64,000 bases of DNA from Streptomyces lucensis JCM 4490 (GCF_014650035.1 NZ_BMUE01000001.1:186001-250000), one strand, 5' to 3'. Counted from the first letter of the stretch, positions 8,890 through 17,808 are shown. Numbers and translations are program-made. The notes: generated by a model from the sequence alone, not told the origin.

Positions 8890-9419
8890 CTCAGCCGGCA
8901 ACCCCCCGACTGCGCGAGATGCGCTGGTGGGACATCGACCCGGTCCTGGAGCTGGAGAAGGACCTGTTCCCCGAGGACGCCTGGTCCCGGGGCATGTTCT
9001 GGTCCGAGCTGGCCCACTCCCGGGGCCCCGAGGCGACCCGGCGCTACTTGGTGGCCGTGTCCGGCGACGACCGCGTCGTCGGGTACGCGGGCCTCGTCGC
9101 CTCCGGTGAGCAGGCCGACGTCCAGACCATCGCCGTCGCCCGCGACCAGCAGGGCACCGGACTCGGCGGGCGCCTGCTCACCGAGCTGCTGCGCGCGGCC
9201 ACCGCGTTCGAGTGCCACGAGGTGCTGCTCGAGTGCCGGGTCGACAACGTCCGCGCCCAGAAGCTCTACGAGCGCTTCGGCTTCGAGTCGATCGGCTTCC
9301 GCCGCGGCTACTACCAGCCGGGCAACGTCGACGCCCTGGTGATGCGCCTGATCACCGCCTCCGACAGCGGCTCAGCCGCGGGTTCTTCCCCCGTACAAGG
9401 AACCGAGACCAATGACTGA
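8886..9419 (+). CDS. rimI: Ribosomal-protein S18 alanine N-acetyltransferase
   Basis: A 177-residue GNAT acetyltransferase. The acetyl-CoA-binding block reads [14 protein letters not shown], and the C-terminal [17 protein letters not shown] is RimI-like. Family knowledge: acetylates the N-terminal alanine of ribosomal protein S18 (other targets possible). GTG 8886 overlaps the tsaB stop; the last 8 bases overlap tsaD. This tsaB-rimI-tsaD order is conserved across actinobacteria and supports the assignment over a generic GNAT. Confidence 0.9.
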   Translation: MTQPATPRLREMRWWDIDPVLELEKDLFPEDAWSRGMFWSELAHSRGPEATRRYLVAVSGDDRVVGYAGLVASGEQADVQTIAVARDQQGTGLGGRLLTELLRAATAFECHEVLLECRVDNVRAQKLYERFGFESIGFRRGYYQPGNVDALVMRLITASDSGSAAGSSPVQGTETND

Positions 9420-10497
9420 CGAACCCCTCGTCCTCGGCATCGAGACCTCCTGCGACGAGACCGGCGTCGGCGTCGTCCGCGGCACAACCCTGCTGGCGGA
9501 CGCCGTCGCCTCCAGCGTCGACGAGCACGCCCGCTTCGGCGGCGTCGTACCGGAGGTGGCCTCCCGGGCCCACCTGGAGGCGATGGTCCCCACCATCGAC
9601 CGTGCCCTGAAGGAGGCGGGCGTCTCCGCACGGGACCTCGACGGCATCGCGGTGACCGCCGGCCCCGGCCTCGCGGGCGCCCTGCTCGTCGGCGTCTCGG
9701 CGGCGAAGGCGTACGCCTACGCCCTCGGCAAGCCCCTGTACGGCGTCAACCACCTCGCCTCCCACATCTGCGTGGACCAGCTGGAGCACGGTCCGCTGCC
9801 GGAGCCGACGATGGCGCTGCTGGTGTCCGGCGGCCACTCCTCGCTGCTGCTGTCGGAGGACATCACCTCCGACGTCCGCCCGATGGGCTCGACCATCGAC
9901 GACGCGGCCGGCGAGGCCTTCGACAAGATCGCCCGCGTGCTGAACCTGGGCTTCCCCGGCGGACCGGTCATCGACCGCTACGCGCGCGAGGGCGACCCCG
10001 CCGCGATCGCCTTCCCGCGCGGCCTGACGGGCCCGCGCGACCCGCTGTACGACTTCTCCTTCTCCGGCCTGAAGACGGCCGTCGCCCGCTGGATCGAGGC
10101 CAGGCGCGCCGCCGGTGAGGAGGTCCCGGTCCGTGACGTGGCCGCCTCCTTCCAGGAGGCCGTCGTCGACGTCCTCACCCGCAAGGCCGTCCGCGCCTGC
10201 AAGGACGAGGGCGTGGACCACCTGATGATCGGCGGCGGCGTCGCCGCCAACTCCCGGCTGCGCGCCCTCGCCCAGGAGCGCTGCGAGGCGGCGGGGATCC
10301 GGCTGCGCGTCCCGCGCCCCAAGCTGTGCACGGACAACGGCGCGATGGTGGCCGCGCTCGGCGCGGAGATGGTCGCCCGCAACCGGGCCGCCTCCGGCTG
10401 GGACCTGTCGGCCGACTCCTCCCTGCCGGTCACCGACCCCCACGTCCCCGGGCACGACCACGTGCACGAGGTCGGCAAGGAGAACCTCTACTCATGA
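9412..10497 (+). CDS. tsaD: tRNA N6-adenosine threonylcarbamoyltransferase
   Basis: A 361-residue Kae1/Gcp protein that transfers threonylcarbamoyl to A37 of tRNA. Seen: [14 protein letters not shown] at the start, the iron-binding HLASH motif near residue 115, [19 protein letters not shown] and the late [11 protein letters not shown]. Length is slightly above the usual ~340 owing to a C-terminal His/Asp-containing tail. The start overlaps rimI and the end overlaps the following small ORF (ATGA). Confidence 0.96.
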   Translation: MTDEPLVLGIETSCDETGVGVVRGTTLLADAVASSVDEHARFGGVVPEVASRAHLEAMVPTIDRALKEAGVSARDLDGIAVTAGPGLAGALLVGVSAAKAYAYALGKPLYGVNHLASHICVDQLEHGPLPEPTMALLVSGGHSSLLLSEDITSDVRPMGSTIDDAAGEAFDKIARVLNLGFPGGPVIDRYAREGDPAAIAFPRGLTGPRDPLYDFSFSGLKTAVARWIEARRAAGEEVPVRDVAASFQEAVVDVLTRKAVRACKDEGVDHLMIGGGVAANSRLRALAQERCEAAGIRLRVPRPKLCTDNGAMVAALGAEMVARNRAASGWDLSADSSLPVTDPHVPGHDHVHEVGKENLYS

Positions 10498-10751
10498 CGG
10501 TCGCCCTGATGTGGGAGGCCAGGGCCGCCGAGGGCCGGGGCGAGGAGCTGCTCGCCTGGGTGCGGGAACAGCGGCCCGGCGGGGAGCCGCTGCGCCGGGA
10601 GGTCTTCCGGGCGCCGCAGGACCGGGTGCTGGTCATCACCTGGTGGGACGCGCCCTACGACGCTCCGCTGCCCGAACTTCCCGAGCCGGCGGCCGAGCTG
10701 GTGACGCGGGCCGTGCACCGGTGGCGGTTCGAGCCGGTGTCGGACGGCTGA
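10494..10751 (+). CDS. Small conserved protein, unknown function
   Basis: An 85-residue soluble protein whose ATG overlaps the tsaD stop (ATGA), so it is the last gene of the tsaB operon. It begins [14 protein letters not shown] and contains VLVITWWD, a pattern reminiscent of small dimeric alpha-beta-barrel (ABM-like) proteins, but the match is weak. No catalytic motif seen. No function is proposed. Confidence 0.7.
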   Translation: MTVALMWEARAAEGRGEELLAWVREQRPGGEPLRREVFRAPQDRVLVITWWDAPYDAPLPELPEPAAELVTRAVHRWRFEPVSDG

Positions 10752-10753
10752 GG

Positions 10754-10783
10754 TTGTGGGACCGGCCCCGACTGGGCTATGAT
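10754..10783 (+). promoter_or_regulatory. Sigma-70-type promoter of the tRNA-Gly unit
   Basis: A TTGTGG -35 element (10754-10759) and a near-perfect TATGAT -10 element (10778-10783) are separated by 18 bases. Predicted start is near 10790, about 35 bases before the mature tRNA. No ORF with an RBS follows within the unit, so this promoter serves the tRNA gene. Confidence 0.75.
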
Positions 10784-10824
10784 CATCACACAGCGAACGG
10801 CCGGAACTCCGGTACGGACGCAGT

Positions 10825-10897
10825 GCGTTGGTGGTCCAAGGAAAGACGTCCCGCTTCCTGCGGGGAGATGCAGGTGCAAGGCCTGCCCGGCGCTCCA
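10825..10897 (+). tRNA. tRNA-Gly (anticodon UCC), non-canonical
   Basis: These 73 bases fold into a full cloverleaf by hand: 7-bp acceptor stem (GCGTTGG with CCGGCGC, two G-U pairs), D arm GTCC/AGAC with loop AAGGAA, 5-bp anticodon stem TCCCG/CGGGG with loop CTTCCTG, four-base variable region, T arm GCAGG/CCTGC with loop TGCAAGG, then T73 and an encoded CCA. G1-C72, C2-G71, U73 and C35-C36 are bacterial glycine identity elements. Oddities: T instead of a purine at position 37, T-loop TGCAAGG instead of TTCRANN, and a mismatched D-stem pair. It stands alone between its own promoter and terminator. Confidence 0.78.
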
Positions 10898-10902
10898 CAC
10901 AG

Positions 10903-10937
10903 ACACCCCGTTCCCGGTTGTTCCGGGAGCGGGGTGT
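10903..10937 (+). terminator. Terminator of the tRNA-Gly unit
   Basis: A 15-bp stem, ACACCCCGTTCCCGG against CCGGGAGCGGGGTGT with one G-T pair, and a 5-base loop TTGTT. A moderately T-rich tail TCTCGTTGT follows. It starts five bases after the CCA end of the tRNA. Confidence 0.85.
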
Positions 10938-11070
10938 TCTCGTTGTCCGGGACCGCGCCCCCCTCTCCCCCGTTGCCATCGAATCTTTCGAAGCGGATTC
11001 CGCATCTTCCGATGTCCCATGGCGCCACCGCCCCTTCGTCGTGACGTCTCGCGGAGGTACGATCGCGCGC

Positions 11071-12102
11071 ATGAAACCTTCGAAGTCCGCAGAATCGCAG
11101 ACCGCGACCCTCGCCGAGATCGCCCGGGAGGCCGGGGTCTCCGCTCCGACTGTTTCGAAGGTCCTCAACGGCCGCGCGGACGTGGCCCCCGCGACCCGCG
11201 CCCGGGTCGAGGAACTGCTGCGCACCCACGGCTACCGGCGACGGCGCGCCGAGGCCTCGCGCTCCCCGCTGATCGACCTGGTCTTCCACGAGCTGGAGAG
11301 CGCCTGGGCGATGGAGGTCATCCGGGGTGTGGAGAACGTGGCCCGGGACGCCGGGCTGAGCGTCGTGCTGTCCGAGTCGGCCGGGCGGCTCACCCCGGGC
11401 CGGACCTGGGCCGACCAGGTGGCCGCCCGCCGCCCGCACGGCGTCGTCCTCGTGCTGTCCGGACTCGACGAGTCCCAGCGGGCCCTGCTGACCAGCCGGT
11501 CCATCCCCTTCGTCGTGATGGACCCGGCCGGCGACCCGGGCCCGGACGTGCCCTCCATCGGCGCCACCAACTGGCAGGGCGGCCTCGCCGCCACCCGCCA
11601 CCTGGTGGAACTCGGCCACACCCGGATCGGCGCCATCAGCGGCCCCTCCCGGATGATGTGCAGCCGGGCCCGGGTGGACGGCTACCGGGCGGCCCTGGAG
11701 ACGGCCGGGCTCCCGGTCGACCCCTCCCTCGTCGTGGCCGGCGACTTCCACCACGACGCCGGCTACCGCCTGGGCCTGGAGCTGCTGCGCCGCCCCGACC
11801 GGCCGACCGCCGTCTTCGCGGGCAACGACCTGCAGGCGCTCGGCCTCTACGAGGCCGCCCGCGAGCTGGGGCTGCGCATCCCGGAGGACCTGAGCGTCGT
11901 CGGCTTCGACGATCTGCCCGTGGCCCGCTGGGTCGGCCCGCCGCTGACGACCGTACGGCAGCCGCTGACCGAGATGGCCGAGGCCGCCGCCCGCCTGGTG
12001 CTGGAGCTGGGAAGCGCCGCGGAGGAGCGCACGGCGACCCGCGTGGAGCTGGCGACCAGCCTCGTCGTGCGGTCGAGCACGGCCGCGCTCGCGGCGGAGT
12101 GA
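11071..12102 (+). CDS. LacI-family transcriptional regulator
   Basis: A 343-residue repressor. The helix-turn-helix TLAEIAREAGVSAPTVSKVL lies at residues 13-32, followed by a periplasmic-binding-protein-like sensor domain with DPAGDPGPDVPSIGATNWQG and VFAGNDLQALGLYEAA. ATG 11071 gives the usual short N-terminus; earlier in-frame starts would run back into the tRNA unit. The effector is probably a sugar, as for most family members, but no adjacent sugar gene identifies it. Confidence 0.92.
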   Translation: MKPSKSAESQTATLAEIAREAGVSAPTVSKVLNGRADVAPATRARVEELLRTHGYRRRRAEASRSPLIDLVFHELESAWAMEVIRGVENVARDAGLSVVLSESAGRLTPGRTWADQVAARRPHGVVLVLSGLDESQRALLTSRSIPFVVMDPAGDPGPDVPSIGATNWQGGLAATRHLVELGHTRIGAISGPSRMMCSRARVDGYRAALETAGLPVDPSLVVAGDFHHDAGYRLGLELLRRPDRPTAVFAGNDLQALGLYEAARELGLRIPEDLSVVGFDDLPVARWVGPPLTTVRQPLTEMAEAAARLVLELGSAAEERTATRVELATSLVVRSSTAALAAE

Positions 12103-12150
12103 CGCCGGCGGCCGGAAGTTGACGTATCGAGGAGTCGGGCCCGTGGGAAC

Positions 12151-12210
12151 ACCGGGCCGGAAACAGCTCCGGGGAAAGAGCCGGAAAGATCTCCGGAAAA
12201 AAATCGGGGA
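12151..12210. repeat. GCCGGAAA-type direct repeats upstream of the DGPF gene
   Basis: Two imperfect copies of about 22 bases (around 12156-12177 and 12179-12200) share GCCGGAAA, then CTCCGG and an A-run; the second runs into seven consecutive A. Such A-runs are rare in this sequence. They lie just upstream of the presumed ECF promoter and could bind a regulator. Confidence 0.4.
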
Positions 12211-12213
12211 ACG

Positions 12214-12240
12214 TGTCGATCCGGGCGTCTCCCGTTCGAC
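12214..12240 (+). promoter_or_regulatory. Putative ECF42-type promoter
   Basis: TGTCGA (12214-12219) and CGAC (12237-12240) are 17 bases apart, 54 bases before the DGPF start. From memory, ECF42 sigma factors recognise a TGTCGA -35 and a CGA/TC -10 and control their neighbouring DGPF genes. The ECF42 gene is immediately downstream, so autoregulation is likely. Confidence 0.55.
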
Positions 12241-12293
12241 GCAAGGGGTGAGCGGCGGGAAACGGTCCCGTCGCCACGGCCGAAGGAGTCACC

Positions 12294-12650
12294 ATGCCCC
12301 GCTACCTGTCCCTCGTGCGCATCGACGAGTCCTCCGTGCCCGCCGAGGGCCCCAGCGAGGACCTGATGCGGCGGATGGGCGAGCTGATCGAGGAGGTCAC
12401 CAAGGCCGGCGTGATGCTCGACACCGCCGGACTCACCCCGTCCGCCCAGGGAACCCGCGTCACCTGGTCGGACGGCAGGATCTCCGTCACCGACGGACCG
12501 TTCACGGAGGCCAAGGAGGTCATCGGCGGCTACGCGCTCATGCAGTGCAAGGACAAGGCCGAGGCCCTGGAGTGGACCAAGCGCTTCCTGCAGGTCCACG
12601 AGGACTTCTGGACCGTGACCTGCGAGGTGCGCGAGATCGCCGAGGGCTGA
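12294..12650 (+). CDS. DGPF-domain (YCII-related) protein
   Basis: A 118-residue single-domain protein with the name-giving TDGPFTEAKEVIGGY near residues 65-79. GAAGGAG lies 7 bases before the ATG. Proteins of this family accompany ECF42 sigma factors and are thought to take part in their signalling or to be their targets; the biochemical role is unknown. The sigma factor gene starts 44 bases downstream. Confidence 0.9.
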   Translation: MPRYLSLVRIDESSVPAEGPSEDLMRRMGELIEEVTKAGVMLDTAGLTPSAQGTRVTWSDGRISVTDGPFTEAKEVIGGYALMQCKDKAEALEWTKRFLQVHEDFWTVTCEVREIAEG

Positions 12651-12694
12651 CCGTCCTTGGCCCTGCGGCCGCCGGGGGTGTTGCATGGTGGGCT

Positions 12695-14005
12695 GTGGAA
12701 CCGCAGCCCACCCCGCCCCCGTCCGCCGCGCACGCCATCGAGACGGTCTTCCGCCTGGAGTCGCCCAAGGTGATCGCCGCCGTCGCCCGGATCGTCCGGG
12801 ACGTCGGCATCGCCGAGGAACTGGCGCAGGACGCGCTCGTCGCCGCCCTGGAACGGTGGCCCCGCGACGGCGTGCCCGACAACCCCGGCGCGTGGCTCAT
12901 GGCCACCGCCCGGCACCGTGCCGTCGACCTGGTCCGGCGCCGCGAGACCTACGCCCGCAAACTCGCCGGGATCGGCCGCGACCTGGAGACCACGGCACCG
13001 CCCGAGGCACCCGCCGACCCCGACGGCATCGACGACGACCTGCTCCGGCTCGTCTTCACCACCTGCCACCCGGCGCTGTCGCCGCAGGCCCGCATCGCGC
13101 TCACCCTGCGCCTGCTCGGCGGTCTGACCACGGCCGAGATCGCCCGCGCCCACCTCGTCCCCGAGCCGACGGTCGCCCAGCGGATCGTGCGCGCCAAACG
13201 CACGCTCGCCACGAGGAACGTGGCCTTCGAAGTGCCGTACGGACCCGACCGCGAGGCCCGCCTCGGTTCCGTCCTCGAGGTCATCTACCTGATCTTCAAC
13301 GAGGGGTACGCGGCCACCGCGGGCGACGACCTGCTGCGGCCCGGCCTCTGCGAGGACGCCCTGCGCCTGGCCCGCCTGCTGTCCGCGCTGATGCCCAAGG
13401 AGAGCGAGGTGCACGGCCTGACGGCGCTGCTCGAGTTCCAGGCGTCCCGTTCCGCCGCCCGTACCGGACCCGACGGCGCACCGGTGCTGCTGAAGGACCA
13501 GAACCGCCGCCGCTGGAACCGCCTGCTCATCGCGCGCGGCATCCGCGCCCTCGCCCGCGCCGAAGCCACGGCGTCCGGCGCCGCCGGCCCCTACGCCCTC
13601 CAGGCGGCCATCGCCGCGTGCCACGCGCACGCGTACACCTACGAGGAGACCGACTGGCGCGCCATCGCCACCCTGTACGCCCTGCTGGCGGCCCGCTCCC
13701 CGTCCCCGGTGGTCGAGCTGAACCGCGCGGTCGCCGTCGCGATGGCCGAGGGGCCGGCACAGGGCCTGCAGCTCGTCGACGCCCTGACCGCGGAACCCGC
13801 CCTGCACGACTACCACCTGCTCCCCAGCGTCCGCGCCGACCTGCTGTCCCGCCTGGGCCGCACGGCGGAGGCCCGTGCGGAGTTCGAGCGCGCGGCCTCC
13901 CTCACCCGCAACGCCCGCGAACGCGAGCTGCTGCGGCGCCGGGCCACCGAGACACGTCCCGGCGAACACGAGGACACCACTCCTTCGGATGATCAACGGA
14001 CGTAA
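12695..14005 (+). CDS. ECF42-type RNA polymerase sigma factor
   Basis: A 436-residue sigma factor. Sigma-2 is at about residues 15-85 (AQDALVAALERWPRDGVPDNPGAWL in pieces) and sigma-4 at about 120-175, with LTTAEIARAHLVPEPTVAQR. A long C-terminal extension (~250 residues) has the TPR-like helices typical of ECF42 (LNRAVAVAMAEGP, LPSVRADLLSRLGRTAEA). No anti-sigma gene is adjacent; in this group the extension itself is thought to regulate activity. GTG 12695 was chosen because homology starts within 15 codons. Confidence 0.88.
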   Translation: MEPQPTPPPSAAHAIETVFRLESPKVIAAVARIVRDVGIAEELAQDALVAALERWPRDGVPDNPGAWLMATARHRAVDLVRRRETYARKLAGIGRDLETTAPPEAPADPDGIDDDLLRLVFTTCHPALSPQARIALTLRLLGGLTTAEIARAHLVPEPTVAQRIVRAKRTLATRNVAFEVPYGPDREARLGSVLEVIYLIFNEGYAATAGDDLLRPGLCEDALRLARLLSALMPKESEVHGLTALLEFQASRSAARTGPDGAPVLLKDQNRRRWNRLLIARGIRALARAEATASGAAGPYALQAAIAACHAHAYTYEETDWRAIATLYALLAARSPSPVVELNRAVAVAMAEGPAQGLQLVDALTAEPALHDYHLLPSVRADLLSRLGRTAEARAEFERAASLTRNARERELLRRRATETRPGEHEDTTPSDDQRT

Positions 14006-14100
14006 GGGCGTGCGATACCGGGGCGGCTGCGTAGCGTCACGGCTGTCGCTTGTGCCGTAGTGGCGCTCCCGCCCACACTTGAAGGAGGAGGTGCTTCACG

Positions 14101-14739
14101 ATGACCGCTCTCGCAGAAGAGGTGGCCCCGGTGGTGGCAGACAAGCCGGCTTCCGAACCGGTTTCCGACCTGGACGAGGTCCTGTGGCAGGCGTGGAAGG
14201 CCATGGATCTCCCCGAGGGCTACCGCGCCGAGATCATCGAGGGGGCCATCGAGGTGTCGCCTACCGGTCGCCGTCGTCACACTGTCCTGATTGGCCGCCT
14301 CCGCCGTGCACTTGATACCCACTTGGCGGGGAGCGACTACGCGGTTCATCACGACGGCAACGTCATCCACCGCCACAAGGCCTGGATCCCCGACCTCTTC
14401 GTCGCCCCCGTCGACCTCGACGACATCCCCGACGAGGAGGGCCTGGGCGTCGACGCCGGCGGCGTGAAGATGGTCGTCGAGGTCACCTCGCCAGGTCACC
14501 GCAACCTCCAGCGCGACCGCGTCCGTAAGCGCCGTGAGTACGCCAGGGCGGGCATCCCGGTGTACGTCGTGATCGTCGACGACTTCGACGACGAGGGAGC
14601 CGTCGTCGTGCTGACGTCCCCCGACGCGAAGAAGGCCAGGTACACCGATGAGCACCGCGTCCCCTACGGCACCGACGCGGTGATCCCGGAGGGGCCGGCC
14701 AAGGGGTTCGCCGTGGGCAAGGCGATCGTCGCGTCCTGA
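14101..14739 (+). CDS. Uma2-family (DUF820) endonuclease-like protein
   Basis: A 212-residue protein with AAGGAGGAG upstream of the ATG. It carries PDLFVAPVDL near residue 98 and VVEVTSPGHRNLQRDR around residue 125, the D...E-x-T/K arrangement of PD-(D/E)XK nuclease folds assigned to Uma2. These genes are abundant in Streptomyces; function is largely unproven. The gene faces the methyltransferase gene tail to tail, 16 bases apart. Confidence 0.85.
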   Translation: MTALAEEVAPVVADKPASEPVSDLDEVLWQAWKAMDLPEGYRAEIIEGAIEVSPTGRRRHTVLIGRLRRALDTHLAGSDYAVHHDGNVIHRHKAWIPDLFVAPVDLDDIPDEEGLGVDAGGVKMVVEVTSPGHRNLQRDRVRKRREYARAGIPVYVVIVDDFDDEGAVVVLTSPDAKKARYTDEHRVPYGTDAVIPEGPAKGFAVGKAIVAS

Positions 14740-14755
14740 ACAGGGCGTCAGGGCG

Positions 14756-15922
14756 TCAGGGCGCCGGGTGGCCGATCAGCATCGTCGGGGCGCCCGCGAC
14801 GCGGGTGAGGAAGACCGTGGCGGAGTGGGGGCCCTGCGGTTTGACCTTCCTGCGCAGTTCCTCGGGCTCGACCGCCGAGCCCCGCTTCTTCACGGTCAGC
14901 GTGCCGACCTCCCGCTCCCTCAGCAGGGCCTTCAGCTTCTTGACGCCGAAGGGGAGCTGGTCGGTGATCCGGTAGGCCGAGGCGAACGGGGTGGGCCGCA
15001 GCTCGTCGGCGGTGACGTACGCGATCGTCGCGTCGACGAGTCCGCCGCCGACCTCCTCGGCCACCTCGGCGATCAGGTGCGCGCGGATCACGGCGCCGTC
15101 GGGCTCGTACAGGTAACGGCCCACGGGCCGCACATCGGGGTCCGGCAGACCCCGGCCGGGCAGGGTGCGCGGGCCGGGCAGCAGGGTGGCCCGTACGGCA
15201 CCCGGCGCGCCGGTGCCGAACCACAGCACCGCCTCCTTCACGTCCCCGCCGTCGGACACCCACTCGGCCTCGGCGTCGGCGGGCACCGCCTCGTGCGGGA
15301 CGCCCGGCGCGATCTTGAGCGCCGCCCGGGGCGCCGTACGGGCCGCGCCGACGGCCCATGACAGGGGCGGGGAGTAGGCCTCCGGATCGAAGATCCGGCC
15401 GCGGCCGCCCCGCCGGGCCGGGTCCACGAACACCGCGTCGTACCCGGACGTGTCCACGGCCGTGACGTCGGCCTCCCGCACCTCGATCAGGCCGGCCAGG
15501 CCCAGCGCCTCGGCGTTGGCCCGCGCCACCGCGGCCGTCAGCGGGTCCCGGTCCACCGCCAGCACCCGGATGCCGGCCCGTGCCAGTGCGATGGCGTCGC
15601 CGCCGATCCCGCAGCACAGGTCGGCGACCGAGGTCACGCCCAGCTCCGCGAAGCGCCGCGCCCGGTAGGCCGCCACGCCGGCCCGCGTCGACTGCTCGAC
15701 CCCGTTCGGCGTGAAGAACATCCGCCCGGCGTCCTCGGCCCCGAACTTCGCCGCCGCCCGCTGCCGCAGCCGCGCCTGGCCGAGCGCGGCCGACACCAGC
15801 TCGGCCGGGTGGTCGCGGCGCAGCCGGGTGGCGACGGCCAGCTCCTGCGCGGGCTCGGTGTCGCGCACCTCGTCGAGGAGGGCGCGGCCTTCTGGGGTGA
15901 GGAGGAGGTCGAGGTCGTTCAC
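14756..15922 (-). CDS. SAM-dependent methyltransferase with THUMP-like C-terminal domain
   Basis: A 388-residue protein, GTG start. The Rossmann motif VADLCCGIGGDAIALARAG is near residue 103 and YDAVFVDPARRGGRGR near 165. The C-terminal ~75 residues (LPFGVKKLKALLREREVG, TLTVKKRGSAVEPEELRR) match the THUMP-like domain usual in this family. RNA methylation is suggested by the domain, but no substrate is known. Longer in-frame extension upstream lacks homology and overlaps the deacetylase promoter region. Confidence 0.88.
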   Translation of the reverse strand: MNDLDLLLTPEGRALLDEVRDTEPAQELAVATRLRRDHPAELVSAALGQARLRQRAAAKFGAEDAGRMFFTPNGVEQSTRAGVAAYRARRFAELGVTSVADLCCGIGGDAIALARAGIRVLAVDRDPLTAAVARANAEALGLAGLIEVREADVTAVDTSGYDAVFVDPARRGGRGRIFDPEAYSPPLSWAVGAARTAPRAALKIAPGVPHEAVPADAEAEWVSDGGDVKEAVLWFGTGAPGAVRATLLPGPRTLPGRGLPDPDVRPVGRYLYEPDGAVIRAHLIAEVAEEVGGGLVDATIAYVTADELRPTPFASAYRITDQLPFGVKKLKALLREREVGTLTVKKRGSAVEPEELRRKVKPQGPHSATVFLTRVAGAPTMLIGHPAP

Positions 15923-16012
15923 CGGGTCATTGTGGGCCAGTCGGTGGATGGTGCGCCCGCGGCGGAGGTGTCGGCCCGGGTCACGGGCCGGGTCCTGGGA
16001 GGATCCGGCACC

Positions 16013-16930
16013 ATGCGAACAGTAGGACAAAATGACAAAAATAGGTCCCATCTCAGGCGTCTGGCCCTCGGATGCGGCGCCGCCGCCCTCGCGTCCGCCG
16101 CCCTTCTCTCCGGCTGCTCGAACCCCGACACCACCCACGGCGCGACCGGCCAGGGCGGCCCCGCCCGCGCCCGCGCCGCGGACCCCGCCGCCGCCCGGGC
16201 CGCCGAGCACGCCCGTCTGGTGGCCGCCGCCCGGCGCTGGCAGGTGGACCGGGTCCCGCTGACGCCCCCACCGCCGCCCAGGGTGAAGCCGAAGATCACC
16301 GCCCGTGCCGGGTTCGAGGTGGACCACCAGGAGGACTGGGCACTGCCGCCGGTCTTCACCACGATCCCCACCAGGCAGAAGGTCGTCTTCCTGACGATCG
16401 ACGACGGCGCCGAGAAGGACCCCCGGTTCCTCGCCATGATGCGGGACCTGAAGATCCCCTACACCGCCTTCCTCAGCGACTACCTGGTGAAGGACGACTA
16501 CGCCTACTTCCGCCGGATGCGCTCCTTCGGGCACACCCTGAACAACCACACCCTGCACCACCCCTACCTGCCTGGCCTGTCCTACGAGGAGCAGAAGGAC
16601 GAGATCTGCGGCATGCAGGCCGTCATGCAGAAGCAGTTCGGCAGGGCGCCCACCGTCTTCCGCCCGCCTTACGGCAACTACAACCAGGACACCCTGGTCG
16701 CCGCCAAGGAGTGCGGCATCAAGTACGCGCCGATCTGGAACGAGGAGGTCTTCGTCGACCACTGGGAGTACCGCGAGGACGACCAGAAGCTGCGCCCCGG
16801 CGACATCGTCCTCACCCACTTCCGCGGCCGGGACGACTGGGACGGCACGATGGTCGACGACATGCGCCGCTTCCTGAACAAGGTCACGCGCGAGGGCTAC
16901 GCCGTGGCCCGCCTGGAGGACTACCTGTGA
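16013..16930 (+). CDS. Polysaccharide deacetylase-family lipoprotein
   Basis: A 305-residue secreted protein with a lipoprotein signal: RRLALGCGAAALASAA, then lipobox LLSGC (Cys35). The NodB domain shows LTIDDGAEKDP, NHTLHHP (metal histidines) and FRPPYGNYNQD. It is expected to deacetylate a cell-surface polysaccharide or peptidoglycan. It is followed by a paralogue whose GTG overlaps its stop codon (GTGA). Divergent from the methyltransferase gene. Confidence 0.9.
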   Translation: MRTVGQNDKNRSHLRRLALGCGAAALASAALLSGCSNPDTTHGATGQGGPARARAADPAAARAAEHARLVAAARRWQVDRVPLTPPPPPRVKPKITARAGFEVDHQEDWALPPVFTTIPTRQKVVFLTIDDGAEKDPRFLAMMRDLKIPYTAFLSDYLVKDDYAYFRRMRSFGHTLNNHTLHHPYLPGLSYEEQKDEICGMQAVMQKQFGRAPTVFRPPYGNYNQDTLVAAKECGIKYAPIWNEEVFVDHWEYREDDQKLRPGDIVLTHFRGRDDWDGTMVDDMRRFLNKVTREGYAVARLEDYL

Positions 16931-17760
16931 AGCGGGTGCGGGGCCGCCTGGCCGGGGTCGTCGCCTCGGCCCTCGCCCCGGCCCTGCTGCTCGCCGGGTG
17001 CGCGCAGTCCGTCGACCCGATCGAGCGCCTGGGCAAGAAGGCCGCCGAGGGCGTACGCCAGCCCCGCCCCGCCCCCGACCGGGCCTACCGCCGCTGGGGC
17101 CTGACCGAGCCCCTGCCCCGCCCGCCCCGGCCCACCGCCCGGCCCCTCGCCCGCGGCCCGCACACCGCGGGCCGCGCCCTGCCCCGCGTCGTGGACCACG
17201 TCCCCACCCGGGACCGTGTCGTCTTCCTCACCTACGACGACGGCGCCGAGAAGGACCCCCGCTTCGTCGACATGGTCCGCGAACTCCGCCTCCCCGTCAG
17301 CATGTTCCTCACCGACAGCGTCGCCGGCCCCGGCTACGGCCACTTCGCCCGCCTGCGCCGCCTCGGCGCCGGCATCCAGAACCACACCCTCGACCACCGC
17401 GCCCTGGGCGGGCAGCCGTACGCCGGACAGCGCGCCGAGATCTGCGGCCAGCAGGACCGGCTCCGGACCCGCCTCGGCGCCCGCCCCCGTCTCTTCCGCC
17501 CGCCCTACGGCACGTACGACACCACGACCCTGCGCGCCGCGGCGGACTGCGGCATCACCGCCCTCGTCCTGTGGCGCGCCGCGCTCACCCCGGCCGGCCT
17601 CGCCTACACCCGCGGCGACCACCACCTGCGCCCCGGCGACATCGTCCTGGTGGGCCCCGACGAGTCCACGGGCCCACCCCTCACGACACGCACGACGAGA
17701 ATCCTGCGCGGAGCACGGCAACGCGGCCTGACGGTGGGCCGTCTGGAGGACTACCTGTAG
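16927..17760 (+). CDS. Polysaccharide deacetylase-family lipoprotein (tandem paralogue)
   Basis: A 277-residue paralogue of the preceding protein. Lipobox LLAGC (Cys24) follows a hydrophobic signal, then a Pro/Arg-rich linker and a NodB domain with LTYDDGAEKDP, NHTLDHR and FRPPYGTYDTT. It ends GRLEDYL like its partner (ARLEDYL). The start overlaps the upstream stop, so the two are translated together. Confidence 0.9.
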   Translation: MKRVRGRLAGVVASALAPALLLAGCAQSVDPIERLGKKAAEGVRQPRPAPDRAYRRWGLTEPLPRPPRPTARPLARGPHTAGRALPRVVDHVPTRDRVVFLTYDDGAEKDPRFVDMVRELRLPVSMFLTDSVAGPGYGHFARLRRLGAGIQNHTLDHRALGGQPYAGQRAEICGQQDRLRTRLGARPRLFRPPYGTYDTTTLRAAADCGITALVLWRAALTPAGLAYTRGDHHLRPGDIVLVGPDESTGPPLTTRTTRILRGARQRGLTVGRLEDYL

Positions 17761-17808
17761 AACCCCAGCCGATCCGGCTGTGCTGACCGATCGGCGCTGT
17801 ACTCGCCG

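Noticed and set aside
10828..11070. N-terminal extension of the LacI regulator into the tRNA region
   Set aside because: It would translate the tRNA and terminator; homology starts at the ATG at 11071.
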